Shown here piece by piece: positions 45,070-54,264 of a DNA stretch of 64,000 bases. How positions within the stretch are numbered: the stretch's first letter is position 1; each line of letters starts with the position of its first letter. A model generated the notes under the pieces. That model did no database searches, was not told the DNA's origin, and was given only the letters and a program-made list of their open reading frames with translations. Made by a program: the position numbers and the translations under genes. Where the stretch lies: contig OZ245800.1 in NCBI GenBank assembly GCA_965228215.1, positions 310,001-374,000 of the forward strand, given 5' to 3'. Origin of the DNA: Maricaulis sp965228215 (lineage in GTDB: Bacteria; Pseudomonadota; Alphaproteobacteria; Caulobacterales; Maricaulaceae).

Positions 45070-45452
45070 ACCCGCTCGCCCCAGCGGCAGATCTGGTCGC
45101 CCTGGGTATTCCACGTCATCAGCTCGGCGGAGAATTCCGCATCCGTCGCGATCAGCATGTCGGACAGGATGAAGGCGTCTTCCGCGGTTTCGAGCTCGGG
45201 CGCGGGGATCTCGCCCTCCTGGACAATGTCGAAACCGCCACCGCCCATTCGCTGGGTCACCACCATGCGATAGCTGGCATTGTCGAGGCCGAGGCCCCAG
45301 GCCGTGAGCTGGAGACCGTCATCGGTCTCGGCGACATCGATGTAACAGGACAGGGGAAGATCGGGATCGATCGCGGCGTTTTCCGCCGTATTGCTGATCA
45401 GGCCGGCACTTCCGGCCACGGCAGCGATGAAAGCGATACTGGATTTCAACAT
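45066..45452 (-). CDS. csgH: CsgH-like curli chaperone
   Basis: A 128-aa exported protein with a signal segment (about 1-24). Mature part: LPLSCYIDVAETDDGLQLTAWGLG with Cys36, and a C-terminal Cys122 (DQICRW) that could pair with it. The pattern matches the CsgH family, small alphaproteobacterial periplasmic proteins that inhibit premature curlin polymerisation. The strongest support is the adjacent curlin-repeat gene 69 bases upstream on the same strand. Convergent with the possible small gene. Confidence 0.75.
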   Translation of the reverse strand: MLKSSIAFIAAVAGSAGLISNTAENAAIDPDLPLSCYIDVAETDDGLQLTAWGLGLDNASYRMVVTQRMGGGGFDIVQEGEIPAPELETAEDAFILSDMLIATDAEFSAELMTWNTQGDQICRWGERV

Positions 45453-45481
45453 GATGGACTCCTTGTCTTGGAGGAGCCGGG

Positions 45482-45506
45482 CGGGAAGGACGTTGCGCCC
45501 TTCCCG
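45482..45506 (-). other. Hairpin between curlin and csgH genes
   Basis: Stem CGGGAAGG / CCTTCCCG, 8 bp, with a 9-base loop, in the 68-base gap of the curlin-csgH unit. No T-run follows. It may stabilise the curlin transcript or lower csgH expression relative to the subunit. Confidence 0.5.
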
Positions 45507-45520
45507 AGCGGTCCGACCTC

Positions 45521-46033
45521 CTAGTGATCGCCCTGGATGACCAGGGTCACATTGCCGTTGCCAGACTGGCTGACATGGGCGTCATTGCCGTTGCCGACCT
45601 GGATCACGCCGACACCGTTATTGTTGCCGTACTGGTCCGTGGTGGCGATGTTGTTGCGACCCATCTGGGAGATACCGGCGATATTCCGGCGGCCCGTCTG
45701 GACGCTGCGGCCGTAATTATTGCTGCCCTGCTGGCCGATTACCGCGTCATTATTGCGGCCATACTGGTCGACATGGGCCTGGTTCCAGCGGCCGCGCTGT
45801 CCGACCGTCGTGCCATTGCGGGCACCATCCTGGATGACGGTCACATACTGGCGGTCACCGCGCTGGTCGATCACCATGCGCTGGCGGTATCCGCCCTGGC
45901 GGCCGGCGATCTCATTGCCGTAACCGGATTGATTGACGCTCACGCGATTGCGCGACTGAGCTTCAGCCGCACCGACGGTACCGAGAACCGAGAGAGCTGC
46001 CAGCGTGCTGGCGAGAACAAAACGAACGTTCAT
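45521..46033 (-). CDS. Curlin-repeat amyloid subunit (CsgA/CsgB-like)
   Basis: A 170-aa protein starting at 46033 with a signal peptide (MNVRFVLASTLAAL, then GAAEAQS). The mature part consists of about six curlin repeats of about 22 residues with the pattern Q-x-G-x-x-N/R...Q: VNQSGYGNE, VIQDGARN, VDQYGRNND, IGQQGSNN, ISQMGRNN, IQVGNGND, SQSGNGN. It probably assembles into extracellular amyloid fibres (biofilm matrix). The outer-membrane exporter CsgG is not in the window, so it must be encoded elsewhere. Both termini are suited to a subunit; A or B cannot be told. Confidence 0.87.
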   Translation of the reverse strand: MNVRFVLASTLAALSVLGTVGAAEAQSRNRVSVNQSGYGNEIAGRQGGYRQRMVIDQRGDRQYVTVIQDGARNGTTVGQRGRWNQAHVDQYGRNNDAVIGQQGSNNYGRSVQTGRRNIAGISQMGRNNIATTDQYGNNNGVGVIQVGNGNDAHVSQSGNGNVTLVIQGDH

Positions 46034-46155
46034 GACGTTACTCCGTTGATCCGTCCGACACCCGATGTGCCGAAGCTGACTTGGAGTTAGCGCGTCGTGG
46101 ATGAGCAAATTCTGAGGCGATTATTCACAACAAAATCAGCTAGATGAATGTGGTT

Positions 46156-46246
46156 ATTCACGTGAATGAACGCAGGCTTGCACGGCCGGGCGGATTGTCA
46201 GCCCGGACTGGCAGATCCGACTCGGGATCTCCGTTCACATGAATGA
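46156..46246. promoter_or_regulatory. Palindromic motif pair upstream of the curlin gene
   Basis: ATTCACGTGAAT (46156-46167) is a perfect 12-bp palindrome. A related TTCACATGAATGA lies at 46234-46246. Both continue ATGA, so TTCACrTGAATGA is repeated 77 bases apart. They lie between the curlin gene (minus) and the end of the HATPase gene (minus), so a role in curlin regulation is likely but unproven. Confidence 0.45.
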
Positions 46247-46254
46247 GGATTTGC

Positions 46255-47139
46255 TCATCTGGCCGCGGCGGCGCGCGGCATTTCCATGTCTTCGGCCGGC
46301 AGAATGATGGAGGCTTCCATCGTATTGCCGATGCCCAGGAAGCTGATCTGGGAGAAGCCGAGCGACTCGGCGAACTTGATCAGGCGGCCGCGATATCCCG
46401 CACGTGATGGATTGGCCATCTCGGCGGTATCCGCGTCGAAACCCGGCCCGTCATCCTGCACGAGAAGCGAGATGATACGACCGCCGCGCTGGATGCCCAA
46501 CCGCACATGCCGGCTGGCATAACCCGGTTCGGCCATGCGCTGGCGAACCCGGCTGGCCCATTTGCCCGCCGCGAGGGCTTCAGCCTTGTCGCGAGCCGAG
46601 AATTCCAGATTGCCGTGTTCGATGGCCGCCGCGAGGAGAACATAGAGACCGACCGAAACAGTCTCGGTGCGCGGCAGTCCGAGCGCCAGGCAGACCGCGG
46701 CGTCGCGGGCCTCGTCCAGCGTGCGGATCATGAAATCCGCCTCGTTCATGGCCGACATCAACGCCGTACCGTGCGCAGCGCCAGCGGCCCTTGCCATTTC
46801 ATATCCACGCCAGCCCCGCACGCCCTCGATGGCGTTAGCCAGCGTGCCGGCATCAACATCATGCGCGAGAATGATGTCGGCATTGGCAGTCTGCCGTCCA
46901 CCAGCCGTCACCAGGATGGATTTCTGACAGGGCGCCGCATTGCCGGCGGCTTTGGCGATGCAATCGGCATGGGCGTCATCAGCGATGACGATGCCCAGCG
47001 GTCCGTCAGGATCCATGCCGCGGCCCAGATAGACCGTCATGTCCATGCCCTTGGCCAACGCCCGCGACAGGATGCGCGTGCGATTGCTGTCGCTCATGGC
47101 GAGCCAGATCCGATCAGCACCGTCCAGGGTAGAAGGCAT
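46255..47139 (-). CDS. HATPase-domain protein (anti-sigma-/kinase-like)
   Basis: A 294-aa protein. The C-terminal GHKL ATPase domain (about 150-285) has an N-box-like VLLAAAIEHGNLEF and a G1 box VQDDGPGFD; the later G2 region is weaker. This resembles RsbW-type anti-sigma or sensor-kinase catalytic domains without the His phosphorylation domain. The first 130 residues resemble a degenerate receiver-like fold (IVIADDAHADC, LAHDVDAG). A receiver-HATPase arrangement suggests a partner-switching regulator, but no sigma factor is adjacent. It may control the neighbouring curlin genes (inference). Confidence 0.7.
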   Translation of the reverse strand: MPSTLDGADRIWLAMSDSNRTRILSRALAKGMDMTVYLGRGMDPDGPLGIVIADDAHADCIAKAAGNAAPCQKSILVTAGGRQTANADIILAHDVDAGTLANAIEGVRGWRGYEMARAAGAAHGTALMSAMNEADFMIRTLDEARDAAVCLALGLPRTETVSVGLYVLLAAAIEHGNLEFSARDKAEALAAGKWASRVRQRMAEPGYASRHVRLGIQRGGRIISLLVQDDGPGFDADTAEMANPSRAGYRGRLIKFAESLGFSQISFLGIGNTMEASIILPAEDMEMPRAAAAR

Positions 47140-47353
47140 GATGACTCCTGATACCGGCAGAAGGCCGGTTTTCAGCCTTCAGTATCGCCATAGGAGATTA
47201 ACAATAACTGTGCGCTGTTTACCAAGCGGGGCAGCAATGACAGCTATCCGCCGGTGGCCCGAATCTCCTGCCACAAGGCTGTCAGCAGGCCTGCGATAGA
47301 ACGTTCGGTGAACGGCGGCCGCACGGTGCGGACGACCGTAACCGAGGACGCCC

Positions 47354-47977
47354 ATGTACACGCTTTACACCCACCCCTTCTCCCAGCATTCGCGCCGGGT
47401 CGTGGCTCTGCTCGAGTCGACCGGCCTGGCCTATGAGGCGAAATTCGTCGACCTCGCCGCGGCGGAACATCTGTCGCCTCACTATCTGGCCATCAACCCC
47501 AATCACCAGGTTCCCACCCTCGTTGACGGTGATATCCGCCTGCACGAATCCGGAGCGATCCTGCGCTGGTTGTGCACGAAACATGATCTCGCCGACTGGT
47601 ATCCCGACCAGCTCAGCGAACGCGCCCAGGTCGAGCAATGGCTGGAATGGACGCAATCGCGTCTGCAGACACCGGTCGTCCAGATCGTGTTCAACACGGT
47701 CTTTGCCGGAGGACACGCCGACGCGGCAGCGATCGAACAGGGCCGCAAATCCATGCGCGAGCTGAGCGAGATCCTCGAGGCGTCACTGGAAGGCCGCGAC
47801 TGGATCGCAGGCGGTGATCATCCCACCATTGCCGACCTCGCACTGGGCACGAATATCACCCATCTCGACCTCGCCGGTGCCCAGCCGCAGACGCCCAATA
47901 TCCAGGCCTGGATCAAGCGCGTCATGGCCCTGCCGGGCTTTGCCAAGGCCATGCCCCCGGCCATGGCCGAGGCCTGA
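47354..47977 (+). CDS. Glutathione S-transferase
   Basis: A 207-aa GST. The N-terminal thioredoxin-like domain has YTHPFSQHSRRVVALLESTGLAYE, with Ser or His near residue 10 as probable glutathione activators, and NHQVPTLVDGDIRLHESGAILRWL (the cis-Pro loop and the ES glutathione contact). A C-terminal helical domain follows (DWIAGGDHPTIADLALGTNI). Class not assigned; resembles theta-like plant and bacterial GSTs. Confidence 0.88.
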   Translation: MYTLYTHPFSQHSRRVVALLESTGLAYEAKFVDLAAAEHLSPHYLAINPNHQVPTLVDGDIRLHESGAILRWLCTKHDLADWYPDQLSERAQVEQWLEWTQSRLQTPVVQIVFNTVFAGGHADAAAIEQGRKSMRELSEILEASLEGRDWIAGGDHPTIADLALGTNITHLDLAGAQPQTPNIQAWIKRVMALPGFAKAMPPAMAEA

Positions 47978-48053
47978 CCCCTCCCCAGCGCTTCACCGCG
48001 AGATGCCGATCCGGTGGAGCCGCCCGGCATTGCTGAACAGGATGACCGGGCAC

Positions 48054-48085
48054 AAAAAAAGCCGCCTCGACCAGGTCGGGGCGGC
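48054..48085 (-). terminator. Terminator after the SleB-like gene
   Basis: On the minus strand, an 11-bp stem (GCCGCCtCGAC / GTCGGGGCGGC with a T-G pair) and a 3-base loop are followed by TTTTTTT (48054-48060). It also lies about 80 bases after the GST gene, whose transcript has only TTT on the plus strand. Confidence 0.82.
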
Positions 48086-48108
48086 TTTGCTTGTTCTGTA
48101 TCGCCGGA

Positions 48109-48957
48109 TCAGGCGTCGCGCTGGCGAACCACGCCGGCGGCGCGCTCGCGGCGCGTCGGGAAGCGATAGAAGATATGCGTCCCGATGCGGCGGGTCGGCA
48201 TCAGGGAATCATTCCAGTGCGGATCGACAGCCACCGTGTGGTAGTGCGTGGCCCGGCGGGTCACGTCAGCACCGAAGCCGAGATAGGCGTGCAGCGCGAT
48301 CTGGTTGGAACGCTGCCAGGCACGTCCACGCGGCTCACGATCCATGGATCCGTCGCAGGTGAAGGAGAACTGGCAGCCCGTATAGCGCTCGGAACCCTCA
48401 TAGACGACACCGCAGATCGTGTCCGGATAGGCGGAGTGCCGCGTCCGGTTCATGACGACCTGGGCCACGGCCAGCTGACCACGGAAGGGTTCGCTGCGGG
48501 CCTCGTAATAGATCGCCTCGGCCAGGCAATCGAGCTGGGCATTCACATCGCTCGCTGTATCGAAAAAGGCCGAGTCAAAAGTGCGGATGTCGTTGAGCGA
48601 GCGCGCTTCCAGACGGGCGCCGGCAATCCGGTCCACGCGAAGCTGGAGCGCCGCGAAATTCATATCGGCGTCGGGGCTCCAGAAATCCGGATCCTCGGCC
48701 ATTTTCGTCATGCTCAGGACCTGGGCCTGGAAGACCAGCGTCTCGTCCTGCTGGCGCGCACGTTCGGCGGCGAGGTAGAGCGAACCGATGGTCAGCACGC
48801 ACAGGAACAGGGCCGTCAGTACCTGAAATACTGCGGCAACCTGCTTTTGCTGGCTGCGGGCTACATCGATATTCATCCGCTCTGCGTTCATCCGTATTCC
48901 GAATCGCGTCGTCCCGATGACGAGCGTATCATGAGTGGACTCAGGTGAATCCTTCAT
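48109..48957 (-). CDS. Cell-wall hydrolase SleB-like (Hydrolase_2) with membrane anchor
   Basis: A 282-aa protein. One membrane helix at about 42-62 anchors it to the inner membrane with the enzyme domain in the periplasm. The SleB/Hydrolase_2 domain (about 140-275) is recognised by DCLAEAIYYEARSEPFRGQLAVAQVVMNR, with the presumed catalytic Glu in it, then TICGVVYEG...GCQFSFTCDG and ALHAYLGFG...THYHT. It may act as a lytic glycosylase. The start is uncertain: an internal ATG (MNAERMNID) would remove 22 residues. Confidence 0.87.
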   Translation of the reverse strand: MKDSPESTHDTLVIGTTRFGIRMNAERMNIDVARSQQKQVAAVFQVLTALFLCVLTIGSLYLAAERARQQDETLVFQAQVLSMTKMAEDPDFWSPDADMNFAALQLRVDRIAGARLEARSLNDIRTFDSAFFDTASDVNAQLDCLAEAIYYEARSEPFRGQLAVAQVVMNRTRHSAYPDTICGVVYEGSERYTGCQFSFTCDGSMDREPRGRAWQRSNQIALHAYLGFGADVTRRATHYHTVAVDPHWNDSLMPTRRIGTHIFYRFPTRRERAAGVVRQRDA

Positions 48958-49011
48958 GAAATCAGCGCGCCTCTCTATGGGAGCATATAGTAGGGGTCAA
49001 TACGGGCGGGG

Positions 49012-49061
49012 TATTACAAATAAGAAATGAGCGCTCTTCCAGCAGGGGAAAAGCGCTCATT
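49012..49061 (-). terminator. Terminator after ppdK
   Basis: On the minus strand, a 15-bp stem (AATGAGCGCTTTTCC / GGAAGAGCGCTCATT, one G-T pair) with a 6-base loop at 49041-49046 is followed by TCTTATTTGT. It lies 21 bases after the ppdK stop and ends the glyQ-GFA-glyS-ppdK unit. Confidence 0.85.
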
Positions 49062-49081
49062 CCACGTATTCAAACAATTAT

Positions 49082-51751
49082 TTACGAGTTTCGCTTCAGG
49101 CGCGCCTGGGCCGCCGCAAGGCGCGCGATCGGCACGCGATATGGCGAACAGGACACATAATCCAGCCCCGTTTCCTCGCAAAAATCGATGGATGCCGGGT
49201 CGCCGCCATGTTCGCCGCAAATGCCCAGTTTGAGGCCATCGCGGGTCGCTCGGCCACGCTCGGCAGCGATTTTCACGAGATCGCCGACACCGTCACGATC
49301 GAGGGAAACGAACGGATCCTTCTCGAAAATCCCGGCTTCCAGGTAATCGCCCAGGAATTTGCCGGCATCATCGCGCGACAGGCCGAACGTGGTCTGCGTC
49401 AGGTCATTGGTGCCGAAGGAGAAGAATTCCGCGTCCTGCGCGATGTCCCCGGCCCGCAGCGCGGCGCGCGGCAGTTCGATCATCGTGCCGATCAGATATT
49501 GCGGCTGACCGCCCGTCTCCTCGGCCACGGCAGCGGCCACACCGGCGACGCGCGCCTTGAGAATGGCGAGCTCGGCCGCGGTCGCGACCAGCGGGATCAT
49601 CACCTCGGCGACCGGCTTGGTTCCGGTCTCCGCCTCGACGGCCACCTGGGCCTCGAAAATGGCGCGGGCCTGCATTTCATAGATTTCCGGGAAGGTGATG
49701 CCCAGACGGCAACCGCGATGACCCAGCATCGGATTGCTCTCGGCGAGATCACCGGCACGGCTCATCAGCTCTTCGGCCGGCAGACCCGTCGCCTCGGCGA
49801 CGTCGCGAACATCTTCCTCGGCATGCGGCAGGAATTCGTGCAGCGGCGGATCGAGCAGGCGGATCGTGCACGGGCGCTCGCCCATGATGCGGAAGATCTG
49901 CTTGAAGTCCTCGCGCTGCATCGGAAGGATCTTGTCGAGCGCCGTCACGCGGCCGTCCTGGCCGTCGGACAGGATCATCTCGCGCACGGCGGCAATCCGG
50001 TCGGCCTCGAAGAACATGTGTTCGGTGCGGCAGAGCCCGATACCCTCGGCACCAAAATCGACCGCCGTCTGGCAATCGACCGGCGTCTCGGCATTGGTGC
50101 GTACTTTCATGCGGCGCGCACCATCGGCCCATTCCATCAGCTTGGCGAAATCGCCGGTCAGTTCCGGCTGGATCATCTTGGCTTCGCCGAACAGAACCTG
50201 GCCCGAGGCACCGTCAATGGTCAGGACTTCGCCGTCCTTGATGACGCGCATGCCCACGGTGAACTGCTTGGTCGCGTAGTCGATCTTGATTTCACCGGCA
50301 CCGGAAACACAGGGACGACCCATGCCGCGGGCAACCACGGCCGCGTGCGAGGTCATGCCGCCGCGCGCGGTGACGATGCCTTCGGCAGCGTGCATGCCGT
50401 GAATGTCTTCCGGCGAGGTCTCGATGCGCACCAGGATGACTTTCTCACCCTGTTTGGCACGGGCCTCGGCCTCGTCGCTGTCGAAGACCACTGCACCGCA
50501 GGCCGCGCCCGGAGAGGCCGGCAGGCCGGTCGTCAGCACATCGCGGGACGCTTCCGGATCGAGCGTCGGGTGCAGCAACTGGTCGAGCTGGGCCGGATCC
50601 ACGCGCATCACGGCCTCTTCCTGGCCGATCAGGCCTTCGCTCGCCATATCAGTGGCGATCTTCAGCGCGGCCTTGGCGGTACGCTTGCCATTGCGGGTCT
50701 GCAGCATCCAGAGACGGCCGCGCTCGACCGTGAACTCGATGTCCTGCATGTCGCGATAGTGGCGTTCCAGCTTGTCGAAGACAGCGGCCAGTTCGGCATA
50801 GCTCTCCGGCATCGCCATTTCCATGGACTGGGCCGGGTCACCCATCTTCTCGCGCATGGCCTCGGTGAGGCATTGCGGCGTGCGGATGCCGGCCACCACG
50901 TCCTCGCCCTGGGCATTGATCAGGAATTCGCCGTAATAGCCGGTATCACCCGTGGACGGATCGCGCGTGAAGGCCACGCCCGTCGCGGAGGTCTCGCCCA
51001 TATTGCCGAACACCATGGCCTGGATGTTCACGGCCGTGCCCCAGCTTTCCGGGATGTCGTGCAGGCGGCGATAGGTCTTGGCGCGATCGGTCATCCAGGA
51101 GCCGAAAACGGCTCCGATGGCGCCCCAGAGCTGTTCGCGCGGGTCGGACGGGAAGTCACGGCCCAGCTCGCTGGCAGCGGCGGCCTTGTACTCGTCGACG
51201 ATGATGACCCAGTCATCCGCGCTCAGATCGGTGTCGAGGGAATAGTCATTCTCGTCCTTGAACGTGTCGAGAATGTCCTCGAACACGGCATGGTCGAGGC
51301 CCAGCACCACGTCGGAATACATCTGGATGAAGCGGCGATAACTGTCATAGGCAAAACGCTTGTCACCCGAGAGTTCGGCCAGGCCGGCGGCTGTTTCGTC
51401 ATTGAGGCCCAGGTTCAGAACCGTATCCATCATGCCCGGCATGGAGGCGCGGGCGCCGGAGCGGACCGAAACCAGGAGCGGGTTGGACGGGTCGCCGAAC
51501 TTCTTGCCAACCGCGCTTTCCAGCTGGGCCAGCGCGCTCTCGACCTGGTCGTTCAGCTCGGCCGGGTATTGGCGCTCATTCTCGTAATAGGAAACACAGA
51601 CGGCCGTCGTGATCGTGAAACCCGGCGGGACGGGCAGGCCGAGATTGGCCATCTCGGCGAGATTGGCGCCCTTGCCGCCCAGCAGCTCGCGCATGCCGGC
51701 TTCACCCTCACTATCACCGCCACCAAAGGCGTAGACCCATTTCGTGCTCAT
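49082..51751 (-). CDS. ppdK: Pyruvate, phosphate dikinase
   Basis: Converts pyruvate, ATP and phosphate to PEP, AMP and PPi (reversible), linking glycolysis and gluconeogenesis. 889 aa from the Met at 51751 (MSTKWVYAFGGGDSEGE). N-terminal ATP-grasp domain (GGKGANLAEMANLGLPVPPGFTITT), a central swivelling domain with the phosphohistidine His469 in GGMTSHAAVVARG, and a C-terminal TIM barrel (ending GICGEHGGDPASIDF). Full-length and intact. The start is 17 bases after glyS, and the ribosome site GGGGAA overlaps the end of glyS, implying co-translation. Confidence 0.96.
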   Translation of the reverse strand: MSTKWVYAFGGGDSEGEAGMRELLGGKGANLAEMANLGLPVPPGFTITTAVCVSYYENERQYPAELNDQVESALAQLESAVGKKFGDPSNPLLVSVRSGARASMPGMMDTVLNLGLNDETAAGLAELSGDKRFAYDSYRRFIQMYSDVVLGLDHAVFEDILDTFKDENDYSLDTDLSADDWVIIVDEYKAAAASELGRDFPSDPREQLWGAIGAVFGSWMTDRAKTYRRLHDIPESWGTAVNIQAMVFGNMGETSATGVAFTRDPSTGDTGYYGEFLINAQGEDVVAGIRTPQCLTEAMREKMGDPAQSMEMAMPESYAELAAVFDKLERHYRDMQDIEFTVERGRLWMLQTRNGKRTAKAALKIATDMASEGLIGQEEAVMRVDPAQLDQLLHPTLDPEASRDVLTTGLPASPGAACGAVVFDSDEAEARAKQGEKVILVRIETSPEDIHGMHAAEGIVTARGGMTSHAAVVARGMGRPCVSGAGEIKIDYATKQFTVGMRVIKDGEVLTIDGASGQVLFGEAKMIQPELTGDFAKLMEWADGARRMKVRTNAETPVDCQTAVDFGAEGIGLCRTEHMFFEADRIAAVREMILSDGQDGRVTALDKILPMQREDFKQIFRIMGERPCTIRLLDPPLHEFLPHAEEDVRDVAEATGLPAEELMSRAGDLAESNPMLGHRGCRLGITFPEIYEMQARAIFEAQVAVEAETGTKPVAEVMIPLVATAAELAILKARVAGVAAAVAEETGGQPQYLIGTMIELPRAALRAGDIAQDAEFFSFGTNDLTQTTFGLSRDDAGKFLGDYLEAGIFEKDPFVSLDRDGVGDLVKIAAERGRATRDGLKLGICGEHGGDPASIDFCEETGLDYVSCSPYRVPIARLAAAQARLKRNS

Positions 51752-51768
51752 GGTCAGGTATTCCCCAG

Positions 51769-53787
51769 CTAACCCTCGATCCGGTTGAAATCCGCCACGG
51801 CGCAAATCGCGTCACGGATATCGGAGAGGAGAAGAAGTCGATTACGGCGCAGGGCCGCGTCGTCGGCATTCACGGTCACATCGTCAAAGAAGGTATCGAT
51901 AGGCGCGCGCAGCGAAGCCAGTGCCGCCATGGCGGCGGTAAAGTCCTCGTCGGCCAGCGCGCCCTGTGCGGCAGGTCCGGCCTTGGCGAGCGCCTCGACA
52001 AGGCTTGTCTCGGCCGGCTCGACCGCCGCAGCGGCATCATGATGACCCTCGGGCATGTCATCGGTCTTGTTGAGAATGTTCGAGGCACGCTTGTAACCCG
52101 CCAGCAGCGCCGCACCGTCCTCGGTGTCGAGAAAGGCCTGCAATGCCCGGGAGCGGGCCGTCACGCGAACAATGTCGTCATCGCCCAGCGCGAAAACGGC
52201 ATCGATCACGTCGTGGCGGATACCTTCATCGCGCAGGTGGACCTTGAGACGGTCGGCGAAGAAGGCGAGGAGATCAGGCGTGACACCATCAATTCCCGCC
52301 AGAGGCAGACGACGCTCGCCCTCCAGCAGGATCCGGATCACGCCCAGCGCCGCGCGGCGCAGCGCGAACGGGTCTTTCGAACCGGTCGGCTTTTCATCGA
52401 TCGCCCAGAAACCCACCAGCGTGTCGAGCTTGTCGGCCAGCGCCACGGCGGCAGAGACCGGCATGACCGGGACCTGGTCGGTCGGGCCCTGCGGCTTGTA
52501 GTGCTCCTTGATGGCATCGGCGACGGCACCCGGCTCGCCCTGCTGCTGGGCGTAATACCGCCCCATCGCGCCCTGGAGTTCCGGGAATTCATAGACCATC
52601 TCGGAAACGAGATCGGCCTTGGCCAGGCGAGCGGCCTTCTGGGCGAAATCCTCGTCGGCATCCACGACCGGCGCGAGCTCGCGCGCCAGGGCCGCAACGC
52701 GGTCGACCTTGTCGGCCACCGTGCCCAGCTTTTCGTGGAAGGTGATCTTGGAGAGTTCCGCCGCCATGTCGGTCAGCGGTTTCTTGCGGTCATTATCCCA
52801 GAAATGGCGCGCATCGGAGAGACGCGCAGACAGGACGCGGGCATTGCCGGCCGCGATCGCCAAACCACCATCCGGCGCGGTCTGGTTGGCCACGACGACA
52901 AAACGCGGTGCCAGCTCGCCCTTCTTGGGGTCGCGCACCGCGAAGTATTTCTGGTGCGTCTTCATCGTCAGCGTGATGACTTCCGGCGGCAGGTCCAGGA
53001 AGTCCGGATCCATTTCGCCGAGCAGCGGCACCGGATGTTCCACCAGGCCGGCCACTTCGGTCAGCAGGCCCTGGTCCTCGACCAGTTCCAGACCGGCATC
53101 GAGACAGACCTTGCGCGCGCCTTCCAGGATCACCGCCTCGCGATCGGCGCGCTGCTGGATGACCTTGCCCTCATCCGCCAGGACGCGGGTGTAGTGGGCG
53201 AAATTCTCGATCACGAAAGGACCGCGGCCATGCACACGATGGCCTTCGGTCTCATTGCCCGAGGCAATGCCGAACACCTCGAAGGGCACAACAGCACCAT
53301 CGAACAGGCACAAGACGCGCTGCAGCGGACGCACCCAGCGCTGGGCCTTGTCGTCCTCGCCGAACTTCATCGATTTCGGCCAGGGGAAGGCTTTCATCAC
53401 CTCGGGCACGGCCTCGGAAACGACCTCGGCGGTCGAGCGGCCCGGCTTCTCGATGATGGCGACGTAGAACGCGCCCTTCTTGTCCTCGCGCGTCTCGCAC
53501 TGGTCGAGGCTTTCCAGGCCCGCTCCGCGCAGGAAACCGGCAACTGCCTGTTCCGGCGCACCCACGCGCGGTCCCTTGCGCTCGTCGCGCACATCGGCGG
53601 TCTTTTCCGGCAGGCCATCAATGACCAGGCCCAGACGGCGCGGACCGGCAAAGGTCGTCAGCGAGGACCAGGCCAGGCCCGCTGCCTTGAGCTTTTCGGA
53701 CAGGAGGCGTTCCAGGTCCGCCTCGGCACGCGGCTGCATGCGGGCGGGGATTTCTTCGCAGAAGATTTCGAGCAGGAGTTCGGACAT
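51769..53787 (-). CDS. glyS: Glycyl-tRNA synthetase beta subunit
   Basis: The large beta subunit of the bacterial alpha2beta2 glycyl-tRNA synthetase; it binds tRNA-Gly while GlyQ carries the catalytic core. 672 aa. Begins MSELLLEIFCEEIPARMQPRAE, contains GRRLGLVIDGL-like (GPRRLGLVID), VHGRGPFVIE and LTMKTHQKYFAV, and ends with a helical anticodon-binding part (FFDDVTVNADD). Length typical of the family. Preceded by the GFA gene (12 bases) and followed by ppdK. Confidence 0.96.
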   Translation of the reverse strand: MSELLLEIFCEEIPARMQPRAEADLERLLSEKLKAAGLAWSSLTTFAGPRRLGLVIDGLPEKTADVRDERKGPRVGAPEQAVAGFLRGAGLESLDQCETREDKKGAFYVAIIEKPGRSTAEVVSEAVPEVMKAFPWPKSMKFGEDDKAQRWVRPLQRVLCLFDGAVVPFEVFGIASGNETEGHRVHGRGPFVIENFAHYTRVLADEGKVIQQRADREAVILEGARKVCLDAGLELVEDQGLLTEVAGLVEHPVPLLGEMDPDFLDLPPEVITLTMKTHQKYFAVRDPKKGELAPRFVVVANQTAPDGGLAIAAGNARVLSARLSDARHFWDNDRKKPLTDMAAELSKITFHEKLGTVADKVDRVAALARELAPVVDADEDFAQKAARLAKADLVSEMVYEFPELQGAMGRYYAQQQGEPGAVADAIKEHYKPQGPTDQVPVMPVSAAVALADKLDTLVGFWAIDEKPTGSKDPFALRRAALGVIRILLEGERRLPLAGIDGVTPDLLAFFADRLKVHLRDEGIRHDVIDAVFALGDDDIVRVTARSRALQAFLDTEDGAALLAGYKRASNILNKTDDMPEGHHDAAAAVEPAETSLVEALAKAGPAAQGALADEDFTAAMAALASLRAPIDTFFDDVTVNADDAALRRNRLLLLSDIRDAICAVADFNRIEG

Positions 53788-53799
53788 GTGTTCTTGTCT

Positions 53800-54264
53800 T
53801 TATGCGTGTTCCTGGGAGGTCCAGCGTTCCATCAGGGCGAAATAGCCGTCATCGGGCGCCTCGGCATAGATCAGGTCATCCTCGTGGAAGACCATCCAGT
53901 CATGGGCGGACTTCACCCAGATATGGCCGACCGGCTGCAGGTGTTCGCGATCATCCAGCGTACCAGCCTTCACGGACAGCGAGGGATTGCCCTTGGTGTC
54001 ATTGGCGATCCGCGTGCCGCACTTGTCGCAAAAGAGGCCGACCTTGGGTTTCTTGTTGGTGCTTTCCTTCTTGATCTCGAAAGCACTCGGTCCGCCCTTG
54101 AGAAAGCGGAAACCCTCGCGCGGCACCAGCATGGACATGCCGAAGGCCGACGAGCTCTGCGCCTGGCAATTCGTGCAATGGCAGCAATAGAGCGTCAGCG
54201 GTCGTTCGGTGATCTCGTAGCGGACATTGCCGCACTGGCAGCCACCTCGGAGGGGGAGTTTCAT
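53800..54264 (-). CDS. GFA-family (glutathione-dependent formaldehyde-activating-like) zinc protein
   Basis: About 154 aa. The CENP-V/GFA domain has the two zinc clusters: GGCQCGNVRYE (Cys-x-Cys), YCCHCTNCQAQSSSAF and GLFCDKCGTRI. Start at 54264 gives MKLPLRGGCQCG; that ATG overlaps the glyQ stop (ATGA). It is inserted between glyQ and glyS, which are usually adjacent. Whether it uses glutathione is not established for most members. Confidence 0.88.
   Translation of the reverse strand: MKLPLRGGCQCGNVRYEITERPLTLYCCHCTNCQAQSSSAFGMSMLVPREGFRFLKGGPSAFEIKKESTNKKPKVGLFCDKCGTRIANDTKGNPSLSVKAGTLDDREHLQPVGHIWVKSAHDWMVFHEDDLIYAEAPDDGYFALMERWTSQEHA

Noticed and set aside
49208..51772. Plus-strand open frame of more than 850 codons opposite ppdK, and similar frames opposite glyS and the M56-M23 gene
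   Set aside because: All are shadows of well-supported genes in the opposite strand and encode His/Arg/Gly-rich products with no family features.
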